From: Vibrio lentus
Lineage (GTDB): Bacteria > Pseudomonadota > Gammaproteobacteria > Enterobacterales > Vibrionaceae
Assembly (NCBI RefSeq): GCF_002875945.1
Contig: NZ_MCZK01000107.1
Coordinates: 1-38,635, forward strand
Direction of reading: 5' to 3'
Length of the DNA: 38,635 bases
Below the pieces are notes generated by a model, which was not told where the DNA came from, did not search any database, and saw nothing but the letters and a program-made list of their open reading frames with translations. Made by a program: the position numbers and the translations under genes. Below are positions 16,813-25,527 of this stretch, piece by piece. Position 1 is the stretch's first letter. Every line of letters begins with the position of its first letter.

Positions 16813-18261
16813 ATGAAAGGTGATATCGGTGTAATTGGCCTAGCAGTAATGGGTCAGAACCTTATCCTAAACATGAACGACCACGGCTTCAAAGTTGTGG
16901 CTCACAACCGTACTGCTGCTAAAGTAGACGAGTTCCTAGAAGGCCCGGCTAAGGGTACTAACATTGTTGGTGCTTACTCTCTAGAAGAGCTAGTTGAGAA
17001 GCTAGAAGCGCCACGTAAAGTGATGCTTATGGTTCGTGCTGGTGACGTCGTAGACACGTTCATCGACAAGCTTGTACCACTTCTAGACAAAGGCGACATC
17101 ATCATTGATGGTGGTAACACTAACTTCCCAGACACTAACCGTCGTGTTGCTGCTCTTCGCGAGAAAGGCATCCACTTCATCGGTACAGGTGTTTCTGGTG
17201 GTGAAGAAGGCGCTCGTTTCGGTCCTTCTATCATGCCAGGCGGTTCTCCTGAAGCTTGGGAAGCGGTTAAGCCTATCTTCCAAGGTATCTCAGCGAAAAC
17301 TGACGCAGGTGAGCCTTGTTGTGATTGGGTTGGTAACGACGGTGCTGGTCACTTCGTTAAGATGGTTCACAATGGCATCGAATACGGTGACATGCAGCTT
17401 ATCACTGAAGCATACCAGTTCATGAAAGATGGCCTAGGTATGAACCACGACGAAATGCAGGCTGTATTTGCTGACTGGAACAAAACTGAGCTAGACAGCT
17501 ACCTAGTAGAAATCACTGCTGATATCCTTGGTTACAAAGATGAAGACGGTGAAGCGCTAGTTGAGAAAATCCTAGATACTGCTGGCCAAAAAGGTACGGG
17601 CAAATGGACAGGTATCAACGCACTAGACATGGGTATCCCACTGACTCTAATCACTGAGTCTGTATTCTCTCGTTGCCTGTCTGCACTTAAAGATCAACGT
17701 GTTGAAGCTGAGAAACTGTTCGGCAAGACTGTTGCTCCAGTTGAAGGCGACAAGCAAGAGTGGGTTGATGCAATCCGTCAGGCTCTACTTGCTTCTAAGA
17801 TCATCTCTTACGCTCAAGGTTTCATGCTAATGCGTGAAGCGTCGAACGAAAACGGTTGGGATCTAAACTACGGTAACGTTGCACTTATGTGGCGTGGCGG
17901 TTGTATCATCCGTTCTGCATTCCTAGGCAACATTCGTGATGCTTACGAAGCGAACCCAGAGATCGCATTCCTAGGTTCAGATGCATACTTCAAAGGCATC
18001 CTAGACAACTGCATGGGCGCTTGGCGTAAAGTTGCAGCTAAGTCTATGGAATCTGGCATCCCAATGCCATGTATGACTTCTGCACTAACGTTCCTAGACG
18101 GCTACACAACAGCTCGTCTTCCAGCGAACCTTCTACAAGCTCAGCGTGACTACTTCGGTGCTCACACTTACGAGCGTACTGACCGTCCACGTGGTGAATT
18201 CTTCCACACAAACTGGACTGGTACAGGCGGCGACACTGCTTCTACAACTTACGACGTATAA
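16813..18261 (+). CDS. gnd: 6-phosphogluconate dehydrogenase, decarboxylating
   Basis: 482-residue cytoplasmic enzyme converting 6-phosphogluconate to ribulose 5-phosphate, CO2 and NADPH. The Rossmann motif GLAVMGQNL is at residues about 7-15, the substrate block GTGVSGGEEGARFGPSIMPGG near 125-145, and the catalytic lysine lies in HFVKMVHNGIEYGDMQ near 180-195. The C-terminal block ending THWTGTGGDTASTTYDV-like is typical. The ribosome site AAGGAGAT precedes the ATG. Codon choice looks strongly biased to preferred codons, as expected for a highly expressed gene. Last gene of the operon, followed by a clear terminator. Confidence 0.97.
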   Translation: MKGDIGVIGLAVMGQNLILNMNDHGFKVVAHNRTAAKVDEFLEGPAKGTNIVGAYSLEELVEKLEAPRKVMLMVRAGDVVDTFIDKLVPLLDKGDIIIDGGNTNFPDTNRRVAALREKGIHFIGTGVSGGEEGARFGPSIMPGGSPEAWEAVKPIFQGISAKTDAGEPCCDWVGNDGAGHFVKMVHNGIEYGDMQLITEAYQFMKDGLGMNHDEMQAVFADWNKTELDSYLVEITADILGYKDEDGEALVEKILDTAGQKGTGKWTGINALDMGIPLTLITESVFSRCLSALKDQRVEAEKLFGKTVAPVEGDKQEWVDAIRQALLASKIISYAQGFMLMREASNENGWDLNYGNVALMWRGGCIIRSAFLGNIRDAYEANPEIAFLGSDAYFKGILDNCMGAWRKVAAKSMESGIPMPCMTSALTFLDGYTTARLPANLLQAQRDYFGAHTYERTDRPRGEFFHTNWTGTGGDTASTTYDV

Positions 18262-18317
18262 TCGTTAGTTAGAATCAGTTAAGAACACGTTCGTTCTTTC
18301 AGCTGTAAACTAGAAAA

Positions 18318-18346
18318 CAAAAGGATGCCAATAGGCATCCTTTTTT
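18318..18346 (+). terminator. Terminator of zwf-pgl-gnd
   Basis: Stem AAGGATGCC / GGCATCCTT with an AATA loop followed by TTTTTT, about 60 nt after the gnd stop. It also lies downstream of the converging HD-GYP gene and could work for it through the A-rich 5' arm. Confidence 0.93.
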
Positions 18347-18391
18347 GTTGGTTCGCGTTTTCTTTGGTCTACACAAGCAAGACGTTTAGGC

Positions 18392-19540
18392 TCAAGCCGT
18401 CATTATATGAGGTTGTGTGTCGTCGTTGTATTGCTCCCTAATTGCCATAAATCCGTCTAGGTTCTGTTTAAGGGCCTCAACACATTCTGGGTCGAACATT
18501 GAACCGTTGTGCGCTTCAATGTATTCCATCACTTCATCGAGTGTCCACGCGTGCTTATAGGCTCTTTTGCTCATTAGCGCATCAAACACATCGGCTAATG
18601 TCACGATGCGGGCTTCGAGTGGTATTGCTGTGTTATTCAAAGCATCGGGTAACCCTGTGCCATCAAACCGTTCATGATGATGACGCACGATATTTTTAAT
18701 GAACTGTATTTCGTCAGCACACATAGAGCTATGGCAAGATAGGGCAACGACATCATTGATCATCTCTTCCCCGTATAAGGTGTGATTGTTCATGATGGCT
18801 CTTTCTTCTTCATTAAAGCGCGCACTACTGAACAACACTTTATCTGGAATTCGATATTTACCTATATCGTGAAAGGGCGCATACAACCGAATTCGATGAA
18901 TGAATTGGTGTGTAATTTCTCTTTTGGTTTGTGACAGAGTACGAGCAATTTGTTCACTGTATTTACCCATGCGAATCAGGTGCTCTTTGGTTTCTGGATC
19001 TCGAGCATGACCCATATTTAAAGCGATCGCTAAAGAGGATTGAAAGTGACGCTGCCGCTCAAACCATTGAACGAAAAGGCTAGAGATGACTTGAGTGAGA
19101 TAGGCAATATCACACTGAATAGTTTGGTTAGCAAAAAATCCCGTTGATGAAGCATTGATAAACACAAACCCAAGATTACTTTCTTGATGATGAATAGGTG
19201 TTGTGTAACTGCTTTGATGACCGAGGTCGAGCAGGTGAGATATTTGTTTGGTTGGGCTAATAGTGGTGAGGTCGTGGACGATTCGAGTGTCTAAAGATTC
19301 TGCCATACGAGACAAAGCCGATTCTGGCTTAAGTTCTTGCTCAACGTAGCGATGTTCTGCTTCTTGGCACAGAGTGTCCGACACAAAGTAATTCGATGCT
19401 CTATTTTCATTGCACAGCACGACCGAAAGCCTAGACAGTATGGGGTAATGTTCGCGAGCTAGCCGAAAGAGATCATCAACGATGGCGATAATATCTTTAT
19501 CTTGGGCGGCTACTCTGCTGATTTGGGAGTAGTCAAACAT
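18392..19540 (-). CDS. HD-GYP domain protein with N-terminal sensor region
   Basis: 382-residue predicted c-di-GMP phosphodiesterase. An N-terminal region (about residues 1-165) looks like a GAF-type sensor fold; there is no transmembrane segment. The HD-GYP domain (about 180-370) shows H224-D225 in FHDIGKYRIPD, HHHERFDGTGLP and LADVFDALMSKRAYK. The GYP tripeptide reads GLP, so activity or binding of GGDEF partners may differ. I chose the ATG at 19540 over the in-frame TTG at 19552, which has no usable ribosome site; even so, only a weak AAAGG lies 12 nt before the ATG. It converges with gnd. Confidence 0.9.
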   Translation of the reverse strand: MFDYSQISRVAAQDKDIIAIVDDLFRLAREHYPILSRLSVVLCNENRASNYFVSDTLCQEAEHRYVEQELKPESALSRMAESLDTRIVHDLTTISPTKQISHLLDLGHQSSYTTPIHHQESNLGFVFINASSTGFFANQTIQCDIAYLTQVISSLFVQWFERQRHFQSSLAIALNMGHARDPETKEHLIRMGKYSEQIARTLSQTKREITHQFIHRIRLYAPFHDIGKYRIPDKVLFSSARFNEEERAIMNNHTLYGEEMINDVVALSCHSSMCADEIQFIKNIVRHHHERFDGTGLPDALNNTAIPLEARIVTLADVFDALMSKRAYKHAWTLDEVMEYIEAHNGSMFDPECVEALKQNLDGFMAIREQYNDDTQPHIMTA

Positions 19541-19691
19541 GGTCAAAGCCAACCTTTATATATAGTTATATCATTGTTTAATATCGTTATTTGTAGGTTT
19601 CTATACCACTTCTAACATAGCACCGTGCTGTAAATTCGCAACACTGCGTTCTAATAAATTTAAATTTCATTGGTTTAAATAGGGATATTTC

Positions 19692-19941
19692 ATGCTTCTA
19701 TCATGGTTTTTGTTAACTTACGCGAGTTTGCTGGATCTCTGAGAAGAACCTTCGTTGGGAGAGGGGTGGCTGTATTACACGCAACATCAGGATGGTAAGT
19801 GACCATTTTAAAATTAAATTGAAAGATAAATAGGATCACGAGCATGCTTTATGCCATCATAAAGGCATAGATAAGGGCAATGGATATAATGCCCAAGTGA
19901 TTGAGCTAGAAGCGGTCAGTGATGACGGTGTTCTAGAGTAA
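19692..19941 (+). pseudogene. Decayed small gene
   Basis: A good ribosome site (AGGGATATTTC) leads into an ATG at 19692 and the peptide MLLSWFLLTYASLLDL, then an in-frame TGA, the continuation EEPSLGEGWLYYTQHQDGK, a stop near 19798, and, in the +1 frame, VSDHFKIKLKDK, a TAG at 19831, and a protein-like end DHEHALCHHKGIDKGNGYN...VSDDGVLE with a TAA at 19939-19941. Two stops and one frameshift in about 80 codons suggest a broken gene. The family is not recognised, and chance ORF fragments remain possible. It lies just upstream of the VF530-like gene. Confidence 0.4.
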
Positions 19942-19978
19942 ATTCAAGGCCTTTAGTTGCCTTGGAAAAGGTAATGTT

Positions 19979-20392
19979 ATGACTGAAGAAGAAAGAATCG
20001 AACTGCAACAGAATAACCCTCTGCATGGCTTGAAGCTAGACACTATGATCACTGAGTTAGTGGATCATTACGGTTGGGAAATTTTGGATGCAGCAATGCG
20101 CATGAACTGCTTTAACACTAAGCCGACAGTAGCAAGTGCCGTTAAATACTTGAAGAAAACAGAGTGGGCTCGTGAGAAAGTAGAGAACTTCTACCTTTAC
20201 CGTTTCAAGCGCATGCCTAAAGCTTCTGATATCGAATACCAGATGCCTCCGCGTTCACGTACATTCCGTCACGGGTTAGAGCCTCGTGAGCCAATGGAAT
20301 TAACGGTTGAATCGATTCTAGCATCACAAGCTAAAGCGGCATCTGCATTTAAAGAGCGTCGTGGCGGCAACGGTCGTAACTTTCGTCGTTAA
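19979..20392 (+). CDS. VF530-family (DUF2132) small protein
   Basis: 137-residue protein. Residues about 10-75 fit the VF530 family: NNPLHGLKLDTMITELVDHYGWEILDAAMRMNCF followed by KPTVASAVKYLKKTEWAREKVENFYL. The family is named for a Vibrio fischeri protein with a solved structure and a proposed DNA-binding role. Here the domain is followed by a basic C-terminal extension of about 60 residues (RSRTFRHG, then AFKERRGGNGRNFRR), longer than the core domain alone and consistent with nucleic-acid binding (inference). AAAAGG precedes the ATG and a terminator follows. Confidence 0.9.
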   Translation: MTEEERIELQQNNPLHGLKLDTMITELVDHYGWEILDAAMRMNCFNTKPTVASAVKYLKKTEWAREKVENFYLYRFKRMPKASDIEYQMPPRSRTFRHGLEPREPMELTVESILASQAKAASAFKERRGGNGRNFRR

Positions 20393-20443
20393 TAGAAAGG
20401 CGTCGAAATAGCCTAATCAGCTAAAACGATAAGTATAAAATAC

Positions 20444-20469
20444 AAAAGGAGCCTAAGCGCTCCTTTTTT
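20444..20469 (+). terminator. Terminator of the VF530-like gene
   Basis: Stem AAAAGGAGC / GCTCCTTTT with a 6-nt loop and a T-run, about 50 nt after the stop. It also lies at the end of the converging 63-aa gene. Confidence 0.9.
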
Positions 20470-20495
20470 AATGCGTGTCGCTTTAGTCGTTTGCC

Positions 20496-20687
20496 TTAAG
20501 CTTCGCGATTCTTTCTTTGATTCTTCCAAAGGTCAACGACATAGACAATGGCGCTGATCAGTAGGAATAGCGCTGACACAGAAAACAGAGCGGGCATTTT
20601 TAGAATCCACGCGAATGTGGCAGCAAGAAAAGCGACAAAGCAAATGAGTCGACTTGATGACATGACATGACCGAGTTTAATGTTCAT
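20496..20687 (-). CDS. Small two-helix membrane protein, 63 aa
   Basis: Unrecognised. A very good ribosome site (TAGGAGGCGTT) precedes the ATG at 20687. Two hydrophobic segments (about residues 12-30 and 33-52) are followed by a basic cytoplasmic tail, LWKNQRKNREA, so both ends are likely cytoplasmic. It converges with the VF530-like gene and may use the shared terminator. Confidence 0.75.
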   Translation of the reverse strand: MNIKLGHVMSSSRLICFVAFLAATFAWILKMPALFSVSALFLLISAIVYVVDLWKNQRKNREA

Positions 20688-20823
20688 AACGCCTCCTAAT
20701 GAAGTCTCACTTTCGACAGGAGAATTATCCCACCTTTGGCAAAATAAAGGCTAAAAAACAGTCTAAATTGTTATCAAATTTGCTAATTAAAGGGCTCGTC
20801 TCACATATTTTGGCTTGGCTATT

Positions 20824-20949
20824 TTATAGTTCATAAAATAACCAGCGGGGTGTTTGAGGTTTCTTTGTCAGTTCTTCAATGCTTAACGATTTACGCTGTG
20901 TTTGGCTAACGAAAGCCGCGATCACAGCACGAAGTCGTTCGAATAAAAG
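20824..20949 (-). pseudogene. Gene remnant (C-terminal fragment) without start codon
   Basis: An open stretch of 41 codons that starts directly after a TAG and lacks ATG. It reads LLFERLRAVIAAFVSQTQRK, then SLSIEELTKKPQTPRWLFYEL, and ends with TAA. The composition is strongly protein-like. No ribosome site precedes the only internal alternative start (GTG at 20925). It is best read as the tail of a lost gene sitting next to degenerate 32-bp repeats; the family is not recognised. Confidence 0.35.
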
Positions 20950-21043
20950 CTAGTTGGCCTAGACTCTATTTCGCATAAAACCTAGCTGGCATATAACCTA
21001 CTTAATTAAAATCTAGTTGGTATAGAACCTACTTAGCATAAAA
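20948..21043. repeat. Three degenerate 32-bp tandem repeats
   Basis: Units 20948-20979, 20980-21011 and 21012-21043 share the pattern CTAGYTGGYMTAKA...CTACTT...CATAAAA. The unit nearest the TauE/SafE-like gene contains its last codons and stop, so the array looks like repeated copying of that gene's 3' end. Confidence 0.6.
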
Positions 21044-21787
21044 AAAGTAAGCGGTGATCAAAAAGCTAGCAATGATCACTGTGGTACGAACATATTGTTG
21101 AGGAATGCGGCGCGAGACTTTTGCCGAATAGTAACCACCGACCAATGTCCCAAACAAAACGGCCATGCCTGACGGCCAATCAATCGAACCATTCACAACA
21201 AAGAACACGATTGCCGCGAGTGATGCGCATGCCGATACCAACAATTTGATGCCATTCATCACGTTGATATTGGTATACCCTGCCAGTGCTAAGTAACTCA
21301 ATGTCACAATGCCTAAGCCTGCATTAAAATAACCACCATAAACACACACGATCAAAAGTAATACAGCTGAAAAGAACGCGCCTGCGCTGGTGGCGTGCTT
21401 ATGTTTAGCGGTTGCTTTCTTTAGCCATTTATTGAGTGTGCCACCAAAGGTAAAAAGCAGAGCGGCGAACAGCAACAACCAAGGGACGGATTGAGTAAAT
21501 AGAGCTTCTGGCGTGTGTAGTAGTAAAAATGCACCAATGCCGCCGCCAATTACACATAGCCCAACAACGAGTTTGAGTTGTTTGGTGCCAGATTGAATTT
21601 CATGACGCAGTGCATAAGCACCACTGATGTAGCCTGCACATGATGCAAAGGTATTGGTCGCGTTGGCTGCGATAGGAGGCACGCCAGCAAACAATAGAGC
21701 AGGGAAGGTGATGAAGCTGCCTCCACCAGCAATGGAGTTCAGTACACCGCCAATCACGCCTGATAAGAACAGAATCAACCAATCCAT
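21029..21787 (-). CDS. TauE/SafE (TSUP) family permease
   Basis: 252-residue inner-membrane protein with seven or eight hydrophobic segments. The N-terminal block ...GVIGGVLNSIAGGGSFITFPAL and its loosely similar second half (GGYFNAGLGIVTLSYLALAGY) are hallmarks of the TSUP family, which moves sulfite, sulfonate or related organic anions; the substrate is not predictable here. I chose the ATG at 21787 over the in-frame TTG at 21802; neither has a clear ribosome site. The 3' end is part of a degenerate repeat. It lies downstream of tctCBA on the same strand but beyond a terminator. Confidence 0.88.
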   Translation of the reverse strand: MDWLILFLSGVIGGVLNSIAGGGSFITFPALLFAGVPPIAANATNTFASCAGYISGAYALRHEIQSGTKQLKLVVGLCVIGGGIGAFLLLHTPEALFTQSVPWLLLFAALLFTFGGTLNKWLKKATAKHKHATSAGAFFSAVLLLIVCVYGGYFNAGLGIVTLSYLALAGYTNINVMNGIKLLVSACASLAAIVFFVVNGSIDWPSGMAVLFGTLVGGYYSAKVSRRIPQQYVRTTVIIASFLITAYFFYAK

Positions 21788-21929
21788 AGTTTTAGAATCC
21801 AATGCGTTAAATGATGAATCACCTTACTTGATTTTGTTATTAATATCAGGGATATGTGTTTTTCAAGAGTCGGATTGTGAGTTTGCTACCATCTTAGAGC
21901 TGTGGTTTTTTGAAATGACTGATACGAAA

Positions 21930-21950
21930 AAAGGAGCCTGAGGCTCCTTT
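21930..21950 (-). terminator. Terminator of tctCBA
   Basis: Stem AAAGGAGCC / GGCTCCTTT with a 3-nt loop followed on the minus strand by TTTTTTCG, about 30 nt after the tctA stop. Confidence 0.92.
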
Positions 21951-21980
21951 AATTTAGTTTAAGTAAGTGATGTTCTAAGC

Positions 21981-23501
21981 CTAAACTTCAACTGGTTTTG
22001 CTCTAAAGCTCTTGAACAGCTTAACGAGAATCGGACTAGAGAGAACCAATACCGCCAAGATAGTGAATGTCATGGTGATAGGGCGTTCCCAAAGGAAGCT
22101 GAGTTCACCATCACTGATCATCAGTGCGCGTCTCAAGTTCTCTTCCATCAAACCACCTAATATGAAGCCAAGCAGTAACGGTGCGAGTGGGAAGTTGGCC
22201 AGCCTTAACGCTATCGCCGCCATTGCCACAATGAGCATTACAAACACATCCATCGTGTTGAAAGACACCAAGTACACGCCAGTGATTGAGAAGAAGATAA
22301 TCATTGGCAGGAGTACCGTTCTTGGTACAGCAAGCAGTTTAGAGATATATGGGATCAACGGTAGGTTTAAGATAACCAGTACAATGTTACCGAAGTACAT
22401 AGAGATAATTACCGACCAAAACACATCTGGATGCTCAACGAACAGGCGAGGACCCGGTTGGATGCCGTAAGCAATCAATGCACCTAACATGATTGCTGTA
22501 GTACCAGACCCCGGAATACCAAGAGTCAGTAGTGGAACGAATGAACCACTTGATGCCGCGTTGTTTGCTGATTCAGGTGCAACAAGACCACGAATACTGC
22601 CTTTACCAAATTCTTTCTGTTTGTCTTTTGGCGCGAGGCTACGCTCCATGCCGTAACTTAAGAAAGCGGCAATCGTTGCACCAGCACCAGGTAGAACACC
22701 AGTAAAGAAACCAAGTATCGAAGAACGAATCGAAACGGGCGCGACTTCTTTGAACTCTTCTTTGGTCACTTTCATGCTGCCAATATCGGCCATCTTTTGG
22801 CTTTCTTCGCCGCTGGTGTCTTTCTCAGGTTTCAAAATACCCATTAAAGTTTCACCTAAAGCGAATGTTGCCATTGCAAGAAGTAGGAAACTAAAGCCGT
22901 CCATAAGATCCGTTAGACCAAATGTGAAACGTTCTACACCGACGCCTTTGTCGATACCCACTGTTGATAACATCAAACCTAAGATAGTCATCATCCAAGC
23001 CTTGATTACCTGACCTGGGCCTGCAAACGCCGCTACTGCTGATAAACCTAATAACATCAGTGCAAAGTAGTCAGAAGACTGGAAGCTTAATGACACGCTT
23101 GCTAGAGCTGGTGCTGCGATCAACAGCATAATTGCAGAAAGTGTACCGCCAGTAAAAGAAGAGTAAGCTGCAAGGGCAAGGGCTTTACCAGCTTGACCTT
23201 TTTGCGCCATTGGGTAGCCGTCGAATGCTGTTACTACCGTAGAAGAACAACCCGGAGCATTGATTAAGATTGATGATGTTGAGCCACCAAATACCGCACC
23301 ATAATACACACCCGCCATCAAGATAAGACCTGAAGAAGGGTCAAGGCCGTAAGTAATAGGGATCATTAGCGCGATTGCTGAAATTGGACCGAGTCCTGGC
23401 AGCATCCCGATGAAGGTACCCACGAAACAGCCCATAATTACCATCATGATGTTCATTGGCATCACAGCGGTAGAAAGTCCTTGTAAAATTCCATCTAACA
23501 T
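21981..23501 (-). CDS. tctA: Tripartite tricarboxylate transporter, large permease TctA
   Basis: 506-residue inner-membrane subunit with about 11-12 helices. Family signatures: GTFIGMLPGLGPISAIALMIPITYGLDP near residues 28-55, YYGAVFGGSTSSILINAPG near 67-85, and the second repeat GFFTGVLPGAGATIAAFLSYGMER near 265-288 with ESANNAASSGSFVPLLTLGIPGSGTTAIMLGAL. It forms the channel with TctB and receives substrate from TctC, using an ion gradient. The spacing to tctB is 10 nt. The substrate could be citrate or another carboxylate; the family is broad. Confidence 0.95.
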   Translation of the reverse strand: MLDGILQGLSTAVMPMNIMMVIMGCFVGTFIGMLPGLGPISAIALMIPITYGLDPSSGLILMAGVYYGAVFGGSTSSILINAPGCSSTVVTAFDGYPMAQKGQAGKALALAAYSSFTGGTLSAIMLLIAAPALASVSLSFQSSDYFALMLLGLSAVAAFAGPGQVIKAWMMTILGLMLSTVGIDKGVGVERFTFGLTDLMDGFSFLLLAMATFALGETLMGILKPEKDTSGEESQKMADIGSMKVTKEEFKEVAPVSIRSSILGFFTGVLPGAGATIAAFLSYGMERSLAPKDKQKEFGKGSIRGLVAPESANNAASSGSFVPLLTLGIPGSGTTAIMLGALIAYGIQPGPRLFVEHPDVFWSVIISMYFGNIVLVILNLPLIPYISKLLAVPRTVLLPMIIFFSITGVYLVSFNTMDVFVMLIVAMAAIALRLANFPLAPLLLGFILGGLMEENLRRALMISDGELSFLWERPITMTFTILAVLVLSSPILVKLFKSFRAKPVEV

Positions 23502-23511
23502 AATGTTATCC

Positions 23512-24012
23512 CTACCAAAGAGTGAAGATTAAACCAGGCTCTAGGTAGATATCTAAGCCTTGAGTTAAAAGAAGAAAGAACGCGATAACGAAAGGAAACG
23601 ACGCCCCAAATAAAACCGCTTTACGGCGTTCACCCAGCAGGTAGAAACCTGCAAGTAAGAAGAAGCTGGTCGCTAAAACGAAGCCAAGATAAGTCAGTCC
23701 AACACCGTACAAAGCCATTAACACTAAAAAGCCAATGAGGAGCTTCCAGTTCAAAGGTGTGGTGTCACATTTGATTTTCTGATCGGGTTGCCCTGTCACG
23801 AGTAGGATCAACGATAGCCCGATGCCAATAAAGGTTAGCAGGGTAGGCAATGTTCTTGCGGTAAACGGTTCATACTCGTCACAGGGGAATAAAGGAATCA
23901 GTGTGGTTTGGTAGCCATAGCACAAGCACGCCAACATAAAGATCATTGCGCCGAGGCGATCTTTAGAAAGCAGGGATTCCTTACTCAGAAATTTGGTTGG
24001 TAAGTCCGACAT
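23512..24012 (-). CDS. tctB: Tripartite tricarboxylate transporter, small permease TctB
   Basis: 166-residue membrane protein with four helices (about residues 22-40, 56-75, 90-125 and 135-160), typical of the poorly conserved TctB (DUF1468) subunit. The ATG at 24012 is preferred to the upstream in-frame ATG at 24024, because GGAG, which overlaps that codon, sits 6 nt before 24012. It lies between tctC and tctA, which confirms the assignment by context. Confidence 0.92.
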   Translation of the reverse strand: MSDLPTKFLSKESLLSKDRLGAMIFMLACLCYGYQTTLIPLFPCDEYEPFTARTLPTLLTFIGIGLSLILLVTGQPDQKIKCDTTPLNWKLLIGFLVLMALYGVGLTYLGFVLATSFFLLAGFYLLGERRKAVLFGASFPFVIAFFLLLTQGLDIYLEPGLIFTLW

Positions 24013-24230
24013 ATCCAACTCCATTTGGGGTGGTATAGAAAAGTAAAAAAACCGTACATGAGCGAGTCAATGAAATGTCTGGGATCACTAACCAAAGGTA
24101 AGCGGATTACGGTGCTTAGGTTTAGTAAGCCACTTGCGTTTTCAACGAATCGGCAAGCGCTAGTAATACGTCTACGGATAAACAAAGGAGTTTGAAGTTA
24201 ACTCATATACGGCGAAACAAGGAAAGAGTG

Positions 24231-24250
24231 AGAGGGTACGGATACCCTCT
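24231..24250 (-). other. Intercistronic hairpin between tctC and tctB
   Basis: Perfect 8-bp stem AGAGGGTA / TACCCTCT with a 4-nt loop, 12 nt after the tctC stop and without a T-tract. It probably stabilises the tctC message or causes partial termination, so that the binding protein is made in excess. Confidence 0.55.
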
Positions 24251-24261
24251 GCCATTGTTGG

Positions 24262-25233
24262 TTATTTCAAGAAACCAAGCTCACGCATTAGGTCGCCCAT
24301 TTGTTTTTCTTGGTCTTCTAGGAAGGCGTAAAAATCTTTGTCTGCTTTGTAGTTGTCAATCCAACCGTTACGGTCACGAACGACTTGCCATTCATCGGTC
24401 TTGTACATTTTGCCAAGCGCTTCATTCCACTCGTCAATTTTCGCTTGGCTAGTGCCTGGTGCAGCGAAGAAACCACGCCAGTTGGCAAACACAGTTTCAT
24501 TGCCGTATTCCGTTAGTGTTGGAATGTTTGGGGCAGCATCAAGACGTTTAGGTGCCGTTACTGCCAATACTTTTACTTGGCCAGATTTCGACATCTCTAA
24601 TACTTCACCAAGGCCTGTTGAAAGCAGTTGGGTTTCACCTGAAAGCAGTGCAGCCATCGCTTTACCGCCAGCATCGTAGGCAATGTAACGCACTTTCTTA
24701 GCGTCAAAACCTTCGCCTTTGAACGCTGCTGCCACAACAAGGTGATCCATGCTGCCACGAGCAGATCCGCCAGCAATTTTCACTTTACGTGGGTTGCTTT
24801 CGAATTCTTTTACTACGTCTTCCCAAGTGTTGTACTTAGAATCTGCAGACGCGACGATTGCACCGTAATCGGCAATGGTTGCTGCAACGGGTGTTAAGTC
24901 GCGGAAAGACTGTGGGAAGATACCGGTTAATGAGCGCACAACGATAGGCGTTGAGTTCACCATTAGCGTGTCTTCTTGACGTTGAGCCGTCTCGATTAGG
25001 TGAGCAATTGCTTTACCGCCGCCGCCACCAGACAAGTTTTGGAAAGAGACATTTTCTACGATGTCGGATTTCACTAATACATCACCCGTACCACGAGCTG
25101 TCATATCCCAACCGCCACCAGCACCGCCAGGGATTAGGAAGTGGATTTTCTCTACATCAGCAGCAAAAGTGTTAAAAGAAAAGGTTGCTGCGATGATAGA
25201 AGCCGCAAGAGTAGGTTTCAGTGCCTTGAACAT
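24262..25233 (-). CDS. tctC: Tricarboxylate-binding periplasmic protein TctC
   Basis: 323-residue solute-binding protein of the TctC/Bug family. The signal peptide (residues 1-24, ending NTFA) precedes ADVEKIHFLIPGGAGGGWDMTARG, the conserved first strand with its ligand-binding glycine-rich loop. Further family marks are GGGGKAIAHL, GGSARGSMDHL and YIAYDAGGKAMAALLSGE. It delivers the substrate to TctAB. A 249-nt gap with a hairpin separates it from tctB. The ribosome site AAGGAACG precedes the ATG. Confidence 0.95.
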   Translation of the reverse strand: MFKALKPTLAASIIAATFSFNTFAADVEKIHFLIPGGAGGGWDMTARGTGDVLVKSDIVENVSFQNLSGGGGGKAIAHLIETAQRQEDTLMVNSTPIVVRSLTGIFPQSFRDLTPVAATIADYGAIVASADSKYNTWEDVVKEFESNPRKVKIAGGSARGSMDHLVVAAAFKGEGFDAKKVRYIAYDAGGKAMAALLSGETQLLSTGLGEVLEMSKSGQVKVLAVTAPKRLDAAPNIPTLTEYGNETVFANWRGFFAAPGTSQAKIDEWNEALGKMYKTDEWQVVRDRNGWIDNYKADKDFYAFLEDQEKQMGDLMRELGFLK

Positions 25234-25457
25234 GGTTCACGTTCCTTATGTAGGGGATCTCTTCAATGGAGAGAAACTTATGTTTTATATCCAGCTGCTA
25301 AACACACGAGTAGTGTATTGCTTAGCAGATGAGGTTAAAGTTAACGGTGTGTTAACGAATTGTCTTTAATGCGGCGATATTGAGGATAAAGAACATTGGG
25401 TGAATAAAGTTCATAAAGTTCACGGCGAGGTGATGGTGGCGCTACTATCAGAGACCG
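25234..25457. other. Upstream region of tctCBA
   Basis: About 220 bp holding the tct promoter on the minus strand. Two GTTAAC hexamers at 25340-25345 and 25351-25356, 11 bp apart (one helical turn), are a possible operator. No confident promoter hexamers were identified. Confidence 0.35.
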
Positions 25458-25463
25458 ATGAAA

Positions 25464-25488
25464 AAAGAGAGCCACTTGGGCTCTCTTT
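25464..25488 (-). terminator. Terminator of the HD-GYP regulator / hybrid kinase operon
   Basis: Stem AAAGAGAGCC / GGCTCTCTTT with a 5-nt loop; on the minus strand it is followed by TTTCATC, so a T6-T7 run ends the stem. About 40 nt after the hybrid kinase stop. Confidence 0.92.
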
Positions 25489-25527
25489 AATTGTTTGTAA
25501 ACTAGAACAAATCTCGTCTTTTCATTT

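Noticed and set aside
19541..19552. HD-GYP protein start at TTG 19552
   Set aside because: No usable ribosome site for it, and an ATG follows four codons later.
20948..21043. CRISPR-like array
   Set aside because: The repeats are contiguous and degenerate with no spacers between them.
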